A DNA stretch of 64,000 bases from Macrotis lagotis. Taxonomy: Eukaryota; Chordata; Mammalia; Peramelemorphia; Peramelidae. The stretch covers positions 880,346,543 through 880,410,542 of the forward strand of contig NC_133658.1 in NCBI RefSeq assembly GCF_037893015.1, given 5' to 3'. Under the pieces are notes generated by a model. The model did not search any database. It had not been told where the DNA came from and saw nothing but the letters and a program-made list of their open reading frames with translations. Every line of letters begins with the position of its first letter. The stretch's first letter is position 1. Position numbers and translations under genes: made by a program. Below, piece after piece: positions 24,531 to 36,954 of this stretch.

Positions 24531-25799
24531 AGATTGGATTATCAGAAAGTAACTGAGCTCTCAAACAAAGTAAAAGCAAAACTATATAGGCAGACAATGA
24601 AATAATATAAAAAATTTTACAATATATGATAAGATTATTTCTCAATTATATAGAGATCTGAGATCATTTTATTTTAAAAAATATGAAACATTCCTTATTT
24701 AATAAATGGTCAAAGGATATGAGCATAGTTTTCAGAAGAAGAAATCAAAGCTATCTATAATATATGAAAAATGCTGTAAATCATTATTGATTAGAGAAAG
24801 AAAAATTAAAACAACTCTTTGGTACCATCTCATACCTATTAGAAATGAAAAATGCACAAGGCAATATGGGAATATAGGTAATACTAATTATTGCTGGAGT
24901 AGAAAACTAGTCTAACCTTTCTGGAGAATAATTTGAAATTATGCCCAAAGTGCTATAAAATTGTGCCTACCCTTTGATACAGTAATACCACTGCTAGGCC
25001 TGTATCCCAGAGACAGGAAAAGTACCTATGTCCAAAAATATATCAGCTCTTTTGTATTGGGCAAAGAATCAGAAACTGAGGGAAGCTCATCACTTGGGGA
25101 ATGACTATACAAATGGCATTATAACTGAGATGGAATTCAATTGTGTTTTAAGAAATGACTGGGGTGGGGGAAGGGTTCTGATAAACATAGCAAGACTTAC
25201 ATGATCTGAGGCAAAGTAAAGTGAGCAGAACTAGAAGATCATTGTGCATAGAAACAGCAATGTTGGAATAATGATTAACTGTGAAAAAATTGGCTACTCT
25301 GATCAATACAATGATTCAAGGCAAATCCAAAGGGTCATGATGAAAAACTAATGAACTTTGGAGTGTAAATTGAAGCATAACCTTCTTAATTGTTTTTGCT
25401 TTTAAAAAAAATATAGCTGATAGGAAATATATTTTGCATGCTTTCATATATGTAATTAATATATTTCTTGCTTTCTCAAATAGATGGGAGGAGTGAGAGA
25501 GAGGGAGGGAGAGAATTTGGAACACAAAATTTAAAAATAATGTTTTAAATCAATAAATAATGATTTATTTAAAAATAAAATGAAATACACTTATAGAATC
25601 ACAAGATTTGGCCCCTCCTTTCCCTCACTAAGTTCAAAAAACTTTTTTGCTAATTTAACAGTTTTGCTTAAAAATTTTTTTGGCTTGCTAATTCACTGGT
25701 GGACATTTTCAGTTCTGGGTCCTTCGGACCAGTGTTTTTACTTTCTATATCAAGTGTCATACTATATGGACTAAGAACTAAGTAACTGCAAGTGACCTG

Positions 25800-27480
25800 T
25801 GTCTGGTCTTTACATGAAATTTTTTAAATTTCTATTTATTTTTACAAGTACTTCTCATTTCTCCCTCCTATATTCCCTGATTGGAAAAATTTTTAAAAAG
25901 AAAACTCTCATAACAAATATGCAAAGTCCAACAAAGCAAATTCCCACCTTCTGATTATGTGAAAAATTATATCTTAATCTACCGCCAAAGTTCATTACCT
26001 CTCTAGTCAGAAGTGAGTAGATTAGCTTAGGTTTCTAAAGTCTTTAAAGGTAACTTTTCTTTGTAATGTTGCCACTGTATAAACTGTCTTCTCACTCATA
26101 TCAGTAAGTCAGATGATAGTTAAATATTTATTAAGCTCTTACTACAAAGAAAGGCCAAAAATAGTCCCTGCCCTCAAAAAGCTTACAATCTAATGGGATA
26201 ACACCATGAGGACATCCATGTACAAAGTTATAGACAGGATGAATAGGAAATAATCAACTGAGAGACAGTACCAGAATTAAAAGGGATTGGAAAAGGTTCC
26301 CTATATAAGGCAGGATTAACTAGGATTAGAGGAAAGCCAAGGGGGGGATAGAGACCCATATTCCAGACATGTCTGAAGTGAGGATAAGCTTCATCAGTCC
26401 TGCATCAGTTCTTTTATGTCTTCTCTGAAGTTTCTCTGACATCATCCCCTTCATCATATCTTACAGTAAAATCTTAACCATTAAATTCATCTACCATAAT
26501 TTGTCCAGCCCTCCTCAATTGATGGGTACCCTCTTGGTTTCCAGTTCTTTGTTCCCACAAATAAGTGCTAAAATATTTTTGTTCTAAAGGATCTTTTTCT
26601 CTTTCCTTGATATCTTTAGGACATAGGTTGAGAAGCTATATAATTGGATGAAAGGGTATGTACACTTCAGTCATTTGGAGGACATAGTTCCAAATTGGTT
26701 CCAGAATGGCTGGACAATTCACAATTTCACCAACAGTGCATTATTGTATCTTCCCATAGTCTCTCCAACAGGTGTCATTTTCTTCTTTTGTCATCTTTGC
26801 CAACTCAATAAATATGAGGCAGAAGCTCAGAATTGCTTTAACTTACCTTTTTTCTAATTCTTTTTTGATGTATAGCATTTTTCACATGGTTATTGATTAC
26901 TTGAATTTCTTCCTTTGAAAAGTGACTTCATACCTTTTGACCCTTTATTATGGAATGACTTGGTTTGATAAATTTAATCATTACTCATCTATCTAAATTA
27001 TAAGAACTTTATCAGAGAAACTTGTGCAAAGATTTCCCCTCCTCCCCATTTCCTGTTTCTCTTCTATTTTTAACTTCATGGTTGGGAGGCAAAATCTTTT
27101 CAATTTTTTTTAAATTAAAACTGTCCCATTTGATCTTCTATGGTCCTTTCAATCACTAATTCAATGCTAAACTCTTCCTTTAATCAAATACATGAAAGCA
27201 ATTTCTTCCTTACTCCTCTATTTACTTACAGTGTCACCTTTTATGTCTTAAGTCACTGCCTTTGAAGTTTACCTTTATATATGGCATGGGATGTATATCA
27301 TACCTACTATCTGCTTAATTGCTTTCAAATTTCCCTAGCATTTTTTGCCACAAAGGCATTAGTCCACTACCTGGTCTGCATGTAATGTGTTCTATATGGC
27401 AAAGCATGAATATCAGGATGATTACTTGTATCTATGTTATATGCCAATTGGTTGATGTTAGCATATAAATTTGTGAACTA
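25800..27480 (-). mobile_element. L1 3' region, minus strand, interrupted
   Basis: Reads as the complement of the L1 3' UTR and C-terminal ORF2: 'agttcattacctctctagtc', 'cctcaattgatgggtaccct', 'ttggttccagaatggctgga', 'atttcaccaacagtgcatta', 'gaacttttatcagagaaact'-like sequence and 'cccatttgatcttctatggt'. An older-type repeat occupies 26,105-26,385. It faces the 21.2-25.6 kb L1 tail to tail. Confidence 0.75.
26105..26385 (+). repeat. Old unnamed interspersed repeat inside L1
   Basis: Same family as the 6.8 kb repeat: 'taaatatttattaagctctt', 'agtccctgccctcaaaaagc' and 'gattggaaaaggttccctat'. It breaks the L1 between 'cttctcactca' and 'tcctgcatcagtt'. Confidence 0.55.
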
Positions 27481-28004
27481 TAGTTTTGTTCAAGATGTAA
27501 TTTATTGAGATTGTAATTTTTTTAATTGGGGGAGAGGAAAGAAAGTGCATCAATTTTGTCACTGGTTGGAAGTCAGTAGTAGTTCTGCCCTGTCCTGTTA
27601 GTCTTGCTAAAATGAAATTCCCAAGGTCATTTACATAGACCCAGATAACAACCAGATGTGTTCATGGAGCAGTATAATCTGCAAAAAATTAAAAATAAGC
27701 TTCATATAAAAAGCAATGGAAAGATGCAAGATGAAGAAGAATAGGAGAAAAAGATAGCAAGGAAATGAGTAATCAAAAAAGGGCTGTCTATGTGCTATGA
27801 AGAAGGAATAATGTGCTCAGCTCATTTGCTCCTCCGGTATCTTCACCTTGACAGAAGAAACTGAGGAAGACACCCAGCATACTATTGAGTGGCTCCACTC
27901 CATGTGACCAGTTCAGAGGAACACCAGGACAAGAGTTGCACAAGATGATCTTTCAACATGTTGGAATAAATGTCTCCCATTTATTTAACATTGGCCCAGG
28001 CTAT

Positions 28005-28550
28005 TGACCTTTTATCAGAGACATGGATAAAGGCAAAGATTGCAGGCCCATCAAATTTGCAGATAATCCAAAAGCTGCAAGGGATAGCTAATATTGGGTG
28101 ACAGAGTCAGGATTCAGAAAGATATTGACAGACTGGAACACTGGGCTAAATCTATTTAGATAAAATTTAATAGAAATAAATGTAGTCTTACACTTAGTTT
28201 CAAACTATCAGATGGGGCAAACATGATTGGGAAGAAATTTATCTAAAAAAGAAAAAAAAAGAAACTGGCATTTTAGTAGCCTCAAAATTCAATAGGTCAG
28301 GAATATCAATACATCAGCCAAAAAACTAATTTGATCTCAGATTGCACAGACACAAATCTTCCAAGAATACAGAGGTACAAGTCTTTACTGTTCTTTGTTC
28401 TTGTCAGAATGCATTTAGAATACTGTGCTCAACTCTGGGTGCCACAGTTTAGGAGAGATATTGATAAGCTGGAGCATATCCAGAGAAGAGTAGCCAGGAT
28501 GAAGATCCTGGAGTCCATGTCTCATCAGGATCAGGTGAAAGAACGGAGCA
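28005..28550 (+). mobile_element. CR1-type LINE fragment
   Basis: Broken frames give FADNPK (a decayed FADD box), then an open frame with VRMHLEYCAQLWVPQFRRDIDKLEHIQRR. This matches the highly conserved CR1 motif 'xxHLEYCxQxWxPxxxxDIDxLExxQRR' at the end of the reverse transcriptase. It is an ancient relic. The 180-residue frame starting at 28,331 joins this to unrelated L2-like sequence and is not a gene. Confidence 0.85.
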
Positions 28551-28559
28551 TGTTTCACC

Positions 28560-28740
28560 TTAGTCCAGGCTCTCATCATCTCTCACCTACAAGACTCTCC
28601 CAACTAGTCTTTCCTTCAGGATACCACCTTCTCCATGAGAACATTCCTGATCCTCTCTCTTCTAGTGCTCTCCTCACTCACTCCCCAACTACCAAAGCAT
28701 TACTAACTTTATATTTTGTAATTCCTCTCACCCTCGTTTT
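28560..28740 (+). mobile_element. L2 LINE fragment
   Basis: Contains 'cttagtccaggctctcatca' followed directly by 'tctctcacctacaagactct', an L2 hallmark, and later 'cctgatcctctctcttctag'. Confidence 0.65.
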
Positions 28741-29059
28741 CAGGAGGAAAGGTTTGAGAGCCAGGGAAGCTTTTTTTTTTTTTCTTTTTTGCCCCTGTCT
28801 GGTCTTTTCTCCCACTACAAACAGAGCCAGTTCAAAAACCCAGTGCAGCTGGGGCTGGGGAAGGAGCTGGTAGAGAACCTCCACAAGTGCATGCTAGACT
28901 GTCTCTCCCAGAGCAGGAAGAGAACCCTATCTGGAACCATACTTCCTATATTCCTAGGTTTCAGACATTTTCACTGAATGGAAGGGCAAGTCCAAATGTC
29001 TAATTACACTGGCATACCGATGGTGCTTAATAAATATTTACTGAATGTTTGATTAACCC

Positions 29060-30900
29060 TGAACAAATCACTTGAATTTTCATTATTCCTGGTAAATCTT
29101 TAAGATGAAAAAATTGTATAGCAGCCTGATCTCTTTGGTTACTCAGTGGAAGTTCTCTTTTCCATGGAAATCACACATCTAGGATAGGTACACATTTATT
29201 TACATTCATGTGTATTTCATATACATGTGTGTATATAAAATATATTCCAAAAGTCTGAATAGGAAGACGTTCTATATACGTCAATGTGTCTTTGTATTTA
29301 TCTGTAAATTTATATGTATATTTATAGTATTTATCTTACAGGGCTATTGTAAAGATAGAATGAAATAAGGTCTATATAGCCTTCTACAAGCCTTAAAGAA
29401 CAAGATAAAAATCAACTATTATTTTTATTAAGCTACTGCTGTGCAGTGTTTTCTTTAAAAATAACAGAATGGAGAAGTTAAGTTAATTCTATTTCCTCCG
29501 GACCTAGGGTCTTAACCTTTTGTATATTCAGAACACCTCAGGCAGTGGGTGGTGAAGCCTAAGCCTCCCTTCTCAGTAGAATGTTTTTAAATGCATAAAA
29601 TAAAGTACAGAGGATTACAAAGAAAATTAACTATATCAAAATACAATTATCAAAAAATATTTTTTTAATTCATAGGCCTCAAATTAAGAGCCCCTGCAGG
29701 ATTTCATCTAGTTTATTATTTTTTAAAATGTCTCTGGCATGTTGACTTATGCTCATTTGGATAAGATGGGCACACACTGATCTGGAATTATTTGAATGTG
29801 GTCCAGTCCAAAGGTAGAAGGGTGAATAATCCATTTAGTCCCCTCACCCCAGTTTCTACCCCCACTCAAAATCCAAGGTTCCTTTCTGTGTCCTAACTCC
29901 TAACACCCCAGTCCTCTGCCAGTGTCTTTAACCACATTCCTCAGTCTTGGCTTCCTCTGCTTGTTTGTCTGACACTGGATATCCAGAATAAACATGACCC
30001 ACACCTGTGTCCACTCACACCAAAATGACCTCCCCTCTCTCTCAGGTCTCAACATTGGGCTCATTTTTACTGAAAGAGAATGGGGGGGGGGGGGAGAAAG
30101 GAAAAGAAAGACAGACTGAAAAAGACAGGCAGATCATGACAGAGGCCAAGATAGAAACGAGAGGGGCAAAGACATAGAGCAAGAGGGGAAGGAGAAAGGA
30201 GGAGAGAGATTGAGATGACCCAACACTCAAATGAATCTCATCCCTATAATCCATAGGAAGGCTGGGCTAAAATAAAGGTACTGGGGGTAGGGATAGAGAA
30301 ACAGAGCAGGCAAAGGAATTTCAATAGGAAGTATAGAGGGGGAGGAAGAAACAAGAGTCACTTTCAGTGGATTTTATTTATTTTACCCTAACAGGTCTGA
30401 TTTACCTAAGAGAAAAACAGACCATTTGTCAAGAATTCAATGTTGGAAAGGAGAAATGATGTTTTATGAGTGGTTCTTCCATCTCTGCCTTCACAGATGG
30501 ACTGTCCTGGGGCACCCTGCTACTATTTTGTTCCCCTCTGGCTGAAAGAATTTCCATCCTATTAGGAACACATTCACCCCACCCCCACTAGCTCCCACCC
30601 CCAGTCCTCACTGTGTTGCCTTTGGCTGGGTTCATGGTGTTATGCTTGCAAGTTCATATATTTCTGACTCTCCAGGGCACCTGCCCCCACATGGACCCAC
30701 TGAAGTGTCTGGTCCTCAACTTTCTTGAGTCTCTTTTTCCATTTACTCAGGGTTTTTTGCCCAAGTTCAAGCACCCTCCTTTCTCCTCCTAATACTGTTT
30801 GCCTGTTTCTGTTGGGGAAGAAAAGTAGCCAGTTGTCAAAGAAAGCTTTAGCGTATGTGTGTTTGTGGGTAGTGGTGATTTTCAGTCTTGCTAGATGCCA
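29060..30900. other. Intergenic DNA, largely unassigned
   Basis: No gene recognised. It holds an L2-like terminus near 29,000-29,060, AT-rich tracts at 29,190-29,420, a G13 run at 30,082-30,094, and a purine-rich block 30,080-30,360. Confidence 0.4.
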
Positions 30901-30904
30901 AAAT

Positions 30905-30945
30905 GTTGGTGAGAGGGGAGGGGAGGGGAGGGGAGGGGAGGGATT
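30905..30945 (+). repeat. (GGGGA)n tract
   Basis: Seven G-runs separated by single A residues ('gaggggaggggaggggaggg'), a strong candidate for G-quadruplex formation on the + strand. Confidence 0.9.
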
Positions 30946-31449
30946 AGGCTTCAAGATCCTGAAGTTGACTTTTTATTCTAGTCCCACTTATGACATACTG
31001 GAAACCAGACTTTCTGGATTCAATTCAATTCAGTTCAACCAAAAAATGTACACCGTACAAAACTTGTGGAACATAGAGACAAAATGTGACTATCTTCAAG
31101 GAGAACAAAGAGAAATGGCTACACCTGGGAGCCTTCTTTTGAGCTCCTCTATCTCTCATCATTGTGGACATGCTCTCCAATGAGGCATGTCATCCTCAAC
31201 CCATTGATGTCCTCTTATTCATGCAAGGAAATTGGTAATAAGTTGCATCCATGAAGAAAAGGAAATTCCTAGACCTATTAACATGAAACACATATTCTCT
31301 TTCCTTCTGCTTTGGGGACACAATCTTCTTCCTCTTTCAGACTTAACTTCCAGGCTCCATGGGGCTCACTACAAGGATGACTAAGCTTTTAAAACCAATC
31401 TCTCTCTCTGTTGTATGTGCTGAACCCAATAATTAGTGTGACAGGAAGG

Positions 31450-31660
31450 CAAGAAAACTAAATTTGGAGTCACAAAATATAGATTTTAGCCCCAACTCCA
31501 TCACTCAATAGTTGTGTGACCTTGGGCAAATCATAGGATTATAGATTTAGGTCAGGAAGGGACATTAAAGATGATCCAGTACAATCCTTTCATTTTATGG
31601 ATGGGGAAACTTAAGACCTAGAGTGTTTAAATAGATAATAAATTACAGAGATAATAAGTT
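31450..31660. mobile_element. MIR-type SINE remnants
   Basis: 'gttgtgtgaccttgggcaaa' is a plus-direction tRNA/core junction. 'tcataggattatagatttag' with 'cctttcattttatggatggg' is the end of a minus-direction copy. Confidence 0.6.
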
Positions 31661-31699
31661 ATAGAGAGAGGATTCAATCTTCCCCAAATCCACTGTAGG

Positions 31700-32630
31700 T
31701 ATTTGCAAGGTACAAACCACCGTCTTGTGAGAAATAAAATCAGGAAGGCACTGGTTCTTGTCAGCAAGAGCAATAAGGCGAAATGATTAAATAGGGATGC
31801 TGATTAATGTTTTAGAAGCCCTAGACTTCTCCACTAAATTGATCAATCTGTTAAACTGGGGGAAACAAATCCATCACTTTAGGATAGAAGTGCTTGGATT
31901 ATTAGATTAAAGTCAAATAGTGCCACTCAGGGATTATCTTGGTGCTGGCTAAATGAATTGGCCACCCTCTGGGTCCACAGGTCCTGTTGAGAAGCCTCAA
32001 GCTTCAGAAACATCTCAAGGAGGCTGTAGTAGAGGGTAGGAGGGAGGAGAGGACACTGAGCCCAGTGTTCTACACATCTAATAGGAGACAGTTTACCCCA
32101 CAGGGAACTGAAGAGCATGCCAGTGACAACCTAGACATACCATAGACTGGTGGTAATGATCCTTGATGCTGCCCCTTGGAGCCCAGGAAAGAGTTCCATC
32201 TCAAAGGGAATTTCATAATGACTCTAAGGACTTCCAGTAACTAGATCTTGAGCTTCTTCTTTGGTCATATATGCAATCTTTTGTGGGTTTGTTTGGTTTT
32301 TTTCTTTTCTTTTTTTTTTTTTTTTAGGATCAGAACCTCAAGCCACGAACTAGAAGAAAAAGACTCCTGGGTGCCCCACTTCATTGATTCAGAAAAAGTC
32401 AGTGTTTGGTCAACTTTCAAAACCCCTATGTATCATGGAAGGATCAAATGAGAAGGCAGGAGTAAAGCCCCTGGCAAAGCATCAAACACTTTAGAAATGT
32501 TGGTTATTATCATTCTGTCTTTCAGGGAAGTGACCCAAAAAGCCATCCAGTCCAATCTATGCCAGAGGACGAGAATCCTCTCCTTAGTTTCCCCAAAGAG
32601 CAGTCATTCTTGATGATACATAGGCCTGGA
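31700..32630. other. Intergenic DNA, mostly unassigned
   Basis: No supported gene. A short tract at 32,530-32,590 resembles an old repeat recurring near 35.3, 44.1, 59.6 and 63.8 kb. Confidence 0.4.
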
Positions 32631-32639
32631 ACTCTGGTT

Positions 32640-33035
32640 CTCCCTTTCACTACCTGTGTGACCTTGGATAAATCAGCTAGCTACCTTTCTTGAATCTCAG
32701 ATCATCACCTCCAAAATGAGATTTGACTAGATGACCTTGAAGGACCCTTCTAGCTCAAAATAAGTGATTGCTTGTTCCTCTAATTGGCAGCTAGATGATG
32801 AAAAAGATGAAGTGGATGGACTTAAAGGGAGAAAGACCTGGGTTCAAATCTTGCCTCAGTCTCAAATCAGCTATGTGACCTGGGCCTATAGCTCTGTCTC
32901 AGTTTCCCCATCTATAAATGGACATAATAAAAGTTCCTTCCTCTCCAAATCTGTTGTGAGGATGAAACGAAATAATATATGAAAAGTGCTTTGCAAATTT
33001 AACTTTATATAAATGTCAGCTATTATTGACTGCTA
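32640..33035 (+). mobile_element. MIR/CORE-SINEs, two copies
   Basis: 32,640-32,760 carries 'acctgtgtgaccttggataa'. 32,786-33,035 is nearly full length: head 'ggcagctagatgatgaaaaa', B-box 'gggttcaaatcttgcc', core 'gtctcagtttccccatctat', tail 'agtgctttgcaaatttaact'. Confidence 0.8.
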
Positions 33036-33224
33036 AAATCATTAATGGATCTCCCTAATTTTTTAGTCCTTCTACGCAGCTGAGATCTGCCTCTGTGAGC
33101 CTTTCCTACTGCTCTGATTTTCATGCTCAGCTCTAAACTTCTCTACTTTTCTTCATCCTTGCCTTTCTCTCTTCTTTATCCCCTCCCCTGCTCTGTAAGA
33201 GCTTCCTATGAGAAGTTGGGGTAT

Positions 33225-33330
33225 AGTGGATAGAGCACTTGACTTGAGTCAAAAGGACTTGGGTTTAAATTCTGCCTTGGACATGTATGAGCTGTGTGAC
33301 TCTGGGCAAGTATCTTTACCTCTCTAAAGG
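33225..33330 (+). mobile_element. tRNA-headed SINE, old
   Basis: 'agtggatagagcacttgact', 'ttgggtttaaattctgcctt' and 'gtgtgactctgggcaagtat' mark the head and core of a MAR/THER-type SINE. Confidence 0.75.
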
Positions 33331-33426
33331 GCTTGTAAAATCAATGTTGGAAAGTGCAGAAGACCCAGTTACCTTTGGAGTTCTAGTTTTAAGATTTTAA
33401 GAACTTATAATAATCTTGTCTTTTAA

Positions 33427-33569
33427 GGGGTGGCTAGGTGGCACAGTGGATAAAGCCTTGGAGTCAGGAATACCTGAGTTCAAATCCAGCCTCAGACACC
33501 TAATAATTACCTAGCTGTGTGGCCTTGGGCAAGCCGCTTAAGCCTTGCAAAAAAAAAAAAACTAAAAAA
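33427..33569 (+). mobile_element. WSINE1-like SINE with small internal deletion
   Basis: Head 'gtggctaggtggcacagtgg' leads straight to 'ataaagccttggagtcagga', missing about eight bases of the usual 'caccagccc' segment. Target duplications of about 17 bp (AATAATCTTGTCTTTT / AATAATCTTGTCTTT) lie at 33,409-33,425 and 33,570-33,586. Confidence 0.93.
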
Positions 33570-33599
33570 AATAATCTTGTCTTTAAGAGTATAGTAAGA

Positions 33600-35690
33600 C
33601 AAGTTAATATTTTTCCCTCTTCTGATCTCTGCCAAATCCAGAAAAATCTTCTTTTCATTATCTATAAAAATAAGAATTGGGAGGGGGGGAGAGATTTAAT
33701 GACCCCTAAGGTTCCTTTCAACTTCAAAACCATTATCCTATGATAAATCTTATGGTTGTCAATATATAAAAAAGGGAGGTTAAGTTGATAAATGGGGGGG
33801 GGGGCAATACCACCAAACTTTCTCCCTTATCTTGATGATATGCTGTCTAGATATTTCCTTCCAGTTCATAATCTGTTAACTGAGGAGTCTTTTATTACAG
33901 GAACCCAGAGAGGGATCTTCCCAAACTCCTGTCCTGCTCCCAATTTTGTGGTTTCTATTTCCTAAGAGGTATTACTTAAAATACTGGACCTGGAGTTTGA
34001 ATCTGACCTCTGCCATGTACTTGCTATGTGACCATGGAGGAAAAAAGTATTCAAACTGAGTCTCAATTTATCCATAAAATGGGGGTGATGGCATCTTTAG
34101 TACCCACCTCAAAAAGTTATGGACTTCAAGTGGGATGATGCACTGGCCTGCCCCTTCCCAACCCTCTTTGGGTGAGGTTATATATGTCAAGTTCTTTGTA
34201 AACATTTAAAAAATGAGGTAAATGGAGTTATTATGATTCCCCCATATATCTGCCCCCCCTTTCAGAATCTTCTAATGAAATTTTTGCATTTTATAGGACT
34301 TGCTTGTGAGGATCTCTAAGCACTTTTAAAATCTGAAGGAGGCTAAGTTGTGTCTAGGAAGGACTATTACAAAGATGTTAGGTGGCAAGGCTGGAAAGTC
34401 ACTCTTGGGAAAGAATTTTGAGCAGTTTTTTATTTTTTTGATTTATAGTGCTCAGTCCTGAGAAACTTGGGGCTTATAATCCTTCCCTACCAAACCAACC
34501 CTTCATTGTCACTTCTTCCCTCCAAACTTATGAGAAGAAAGGTAACCTATGAAAAGCACTGACCTTCCTCTCCCTGTCCATTGTGTGTCTTGGACCTAGG
34601 CAACCCATAGACCAGAAATTTGTAAGAACAAAGAAGGACCTGAAGAGGTCATCCCATCCATACTTCTAACTCCAGACTTCCAAAGACTGATCATGAGAAC
34701 CTCCCCCATTTTCAAAGACTACTAGAAAAGAGGACTTCTCAGACTTTCTTGATAAGCTGGGACTATTATGACTGTCTCCATTTCCCCAGGCCTGTTTCTA
34801 AGTTTTTTGGGGGGGTTTTGGTTGCTTTTTTTTTTAACATGGCTCCAGCCTCCTCAGATGGCTGTCTCATGGCTGCCAGGTCCTCTCACACCTTTAAATC
34901 CAAGTTACTGGGAGCCTGCTGGTAAAAATTTAGTCATGGAAAAAGATCTCCAGGCTTCAGCTCACCTCTTCCATCAAACCCACAAAGGCTCCTTTCACTT
35001 TTCCAGGGGAAAAAACACATAGACTTGTGGGGCCCACTGCCAAGGCTGGGAATGTGAACCTCTAGTGTTCGCCCTGGAGTTACATTGCCGCCCCCCAAGG
35101 AAGGATCATAACATCACAGACTTGGAACTGGGAGGGACCTTAGGGAATTACTAAGAGAGCAGAGGATAGAGAATTTGGCTGAGGTGGGAAGGGAAAAATG
35201 CTGCCTTGTCTTTCTGTGTTCAGAAAAGACAGGGTTGTTATGAACTTTCAGATTCTAGAACTAAAAGGAATCTCAGAAGTTACCTCGTTTAACTCAAATC
35301 TGAAGAGAAATTGGCCAAAAGTGGTTATCCAGCCTTTGCTTCTTCAAGCAAATCACCTTCAGTGATGAGGAACCATTCTATTAGTACTATGACTACTCCT
35401 ATTAAATAGGTTTCCTTTTAAGTTTTTTTAAAATCTATTAGAGTTTTATTATTATTAATTATGATAATTAATCTGAATGGGAACATTCCTGATATGAAAA
35501 CTGCCTCCATATATTCAGATTTGTGGTTCTTCTGTAATTTAAAAGTCCTAGAAAGCTATTAAGGGCACTAAGAAATTAAGTAACTGACCTATGCCCCCAG
35601 CTAACATGTGCCCAAGGCAGGTCTTGAGCCCAGCTCCAAGGGTACTCCTCTTTGTCAGTAGAACTCACGTTTTGTTTTTTTTTTTTGGTC
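33600..35690. other. Intergenic DNA, mostly unassigned
   Basis: No gene recognised. A G11 run lies at 33,794-33,804. A MIR-like segment occurs near 33,980-34,150 ('tgctatgtgaccatggagga'). 35,280-35,400 resembles an old repeat also near 59.6 and 63.8 kb. Confidence 0.4.
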
Positions 35691-35724
35691 CCAGGATGTC
35701 TTTATATTGTTTTGTGGTTTGTTT

Positions 35725-35852
35725 TTTTAAAGGCAATTTAGGATTAAGTGCCTTTCCCAGGGTCACACAGCTAGGGTCTGAGGCTGGGTTTAATCTCAGG
35801 TTCTCTTGACTTCAGGGCTGGTGTTCTATCCACTGTGGCACCTAACTGCCCC
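35725..35852 (-). mobile_element. tRNA-headed SINE, minus strand
   Basis: 'ggattaagtgcctttcccag', 'ggtcacacagctagggtctg' and 'ctatccactgtggcacctaa' are the complement of a marsupial tRNA-SINE. It is more diverged than the WSINE1-like copies. Confidence 0.8.
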
Positions 35853-36380
35853 AACACCTTCACACTCTTAAAATTATTGAGGACTCTTCCCCGAAGAGGT
35901 TTTGTTTGAGGCTTTAGATCTATCAATATTTAGTAGATTAAATTAGAATAACTTAGTATTACTAAGAATTTAGTTTTGACCTTTGGGCACATCCAGGGAT
36001 TCCTTTATCACACTTTAAGAACTACTGCTATATACAGTATCTTTCAGGAAGGTGGCACTATAATAATTACTAGAAATACCCAATTCAAGAGGTCAGAGAT
36101 GATACAAGACCATTAATCAAAGTTAATGTTTCCTAGCCAAGCACCTTGATTCAAATCTCAGAATCTCCTAAGCAGGTAGGGGGCTCATGCAGTCCAGAGG
36201 GAGTAGTAGAGTATCAGACATGAGAGTATTTTAGCTCAGAGTAGTTCAGGGTATCTCGGGTGAAGGAAATCATTTAATCCTGGAGAGGAGATGAAGACCT
36301 TCTGAATATACTCTACTCTCAAGCTTATGATCCAAGCATCCAGAAGACATTACCAACAGTGTTGGCATTAAGAATTGGGG

Positions 36381-36538
36381 AGGGTGGGGCGGCTAGGTGG
36401 CTAAGTGGATAGAGCACCGCCCCCCCCCATGTCAGAATACCTGAGTTCAAATCCAGCTTCAGATATTTAATAATGACCTGTGTGGCCTTGGATGAGACAC
36501 TTAACCCCATGGCCTTGCAAAAAAATCTAAAAGAAAAA
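36381..36538 (+). mobile_element. WSINE1-like SINE
   Basis: Head 'gcggctaggtggctaagtgg' and tail 'ggccttgcaaaaaaatctaa', with an internal C9 run at about 36,420. The 11-bp target duplication AAGAATTGGGG (36,370-36,380 and 36,539-36,549) is perfect. Confidence 0.93.
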
Positions 36539-36954
36539 AAGAATTGGGGTGGTGTGGAGAAGGGGATGCTGCTTCTTGTTATCCCAGATTACCTAACATC
36601 TTCAAGCTTTCTGGCCAAGTTCAGAACTTTATAATACTGAGCCAGATATGTCTCAGACACATTGCCAAGTGTGATTTTAATTATTTTCATCCTATTCAAT
36701 GGGGTTCAGATAGAATTGATCCTAGAACAAGTTGCTATCCTGCTATTATTCTTATATTTATGTCCTATTGACTACAGCACAGGTAGACAAAATATCACTG
36801 CTTTGTAATTGAGTAGATGAGACAACAGTTCCTGTTCCTTGCAGTTTCTGTTCCCACATGATCCTGATTTCTTTCATTCAGTCTTTATACATACAAAGTT
36901 TTGCTCCATTTAGCTTAGAGATGTATTTATTCTGGCACATCTATTGCTCTTCAG

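Larger units (their letters stand above)
21230..25565 (+). mobile_element. Half-L1-like (HAL1-like) element with nested inserts
   Basis: The outer element reads as marsupial L1 5' leader (21,230 to about 22,200, including 'caagaaataggctggaaaat' and 'gagcaaacaaca'), then a very A-rich ORF1 coiled-coil region (22,990-23,489, with 'aataacaccttaaaaaataa'), resuming at about 24,316 with 'aacaactgacctggaaaata'. Near 24,660 it jumps straight to the end of ORF2 and the 3' UTR ('aataaatggtcaaaggatat', 'agaactagaagatcattgtg'), ending near 25,565. The reverse-transcriptase core is absent, as in HAL1 elements or internally deleted L1. Nested in it are a second L1 3' end and two SINEs. ORF1 is not intact. 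The left edge is approximate. Confidence 0.65.

Noticed and set aside
28331-28873. 180-residue open frame as a possible gene
   Set aside because: The first part is a CR1 reverse-transcriptase relic and the rest is L2-like and unique sequence; it is a chance fusion.
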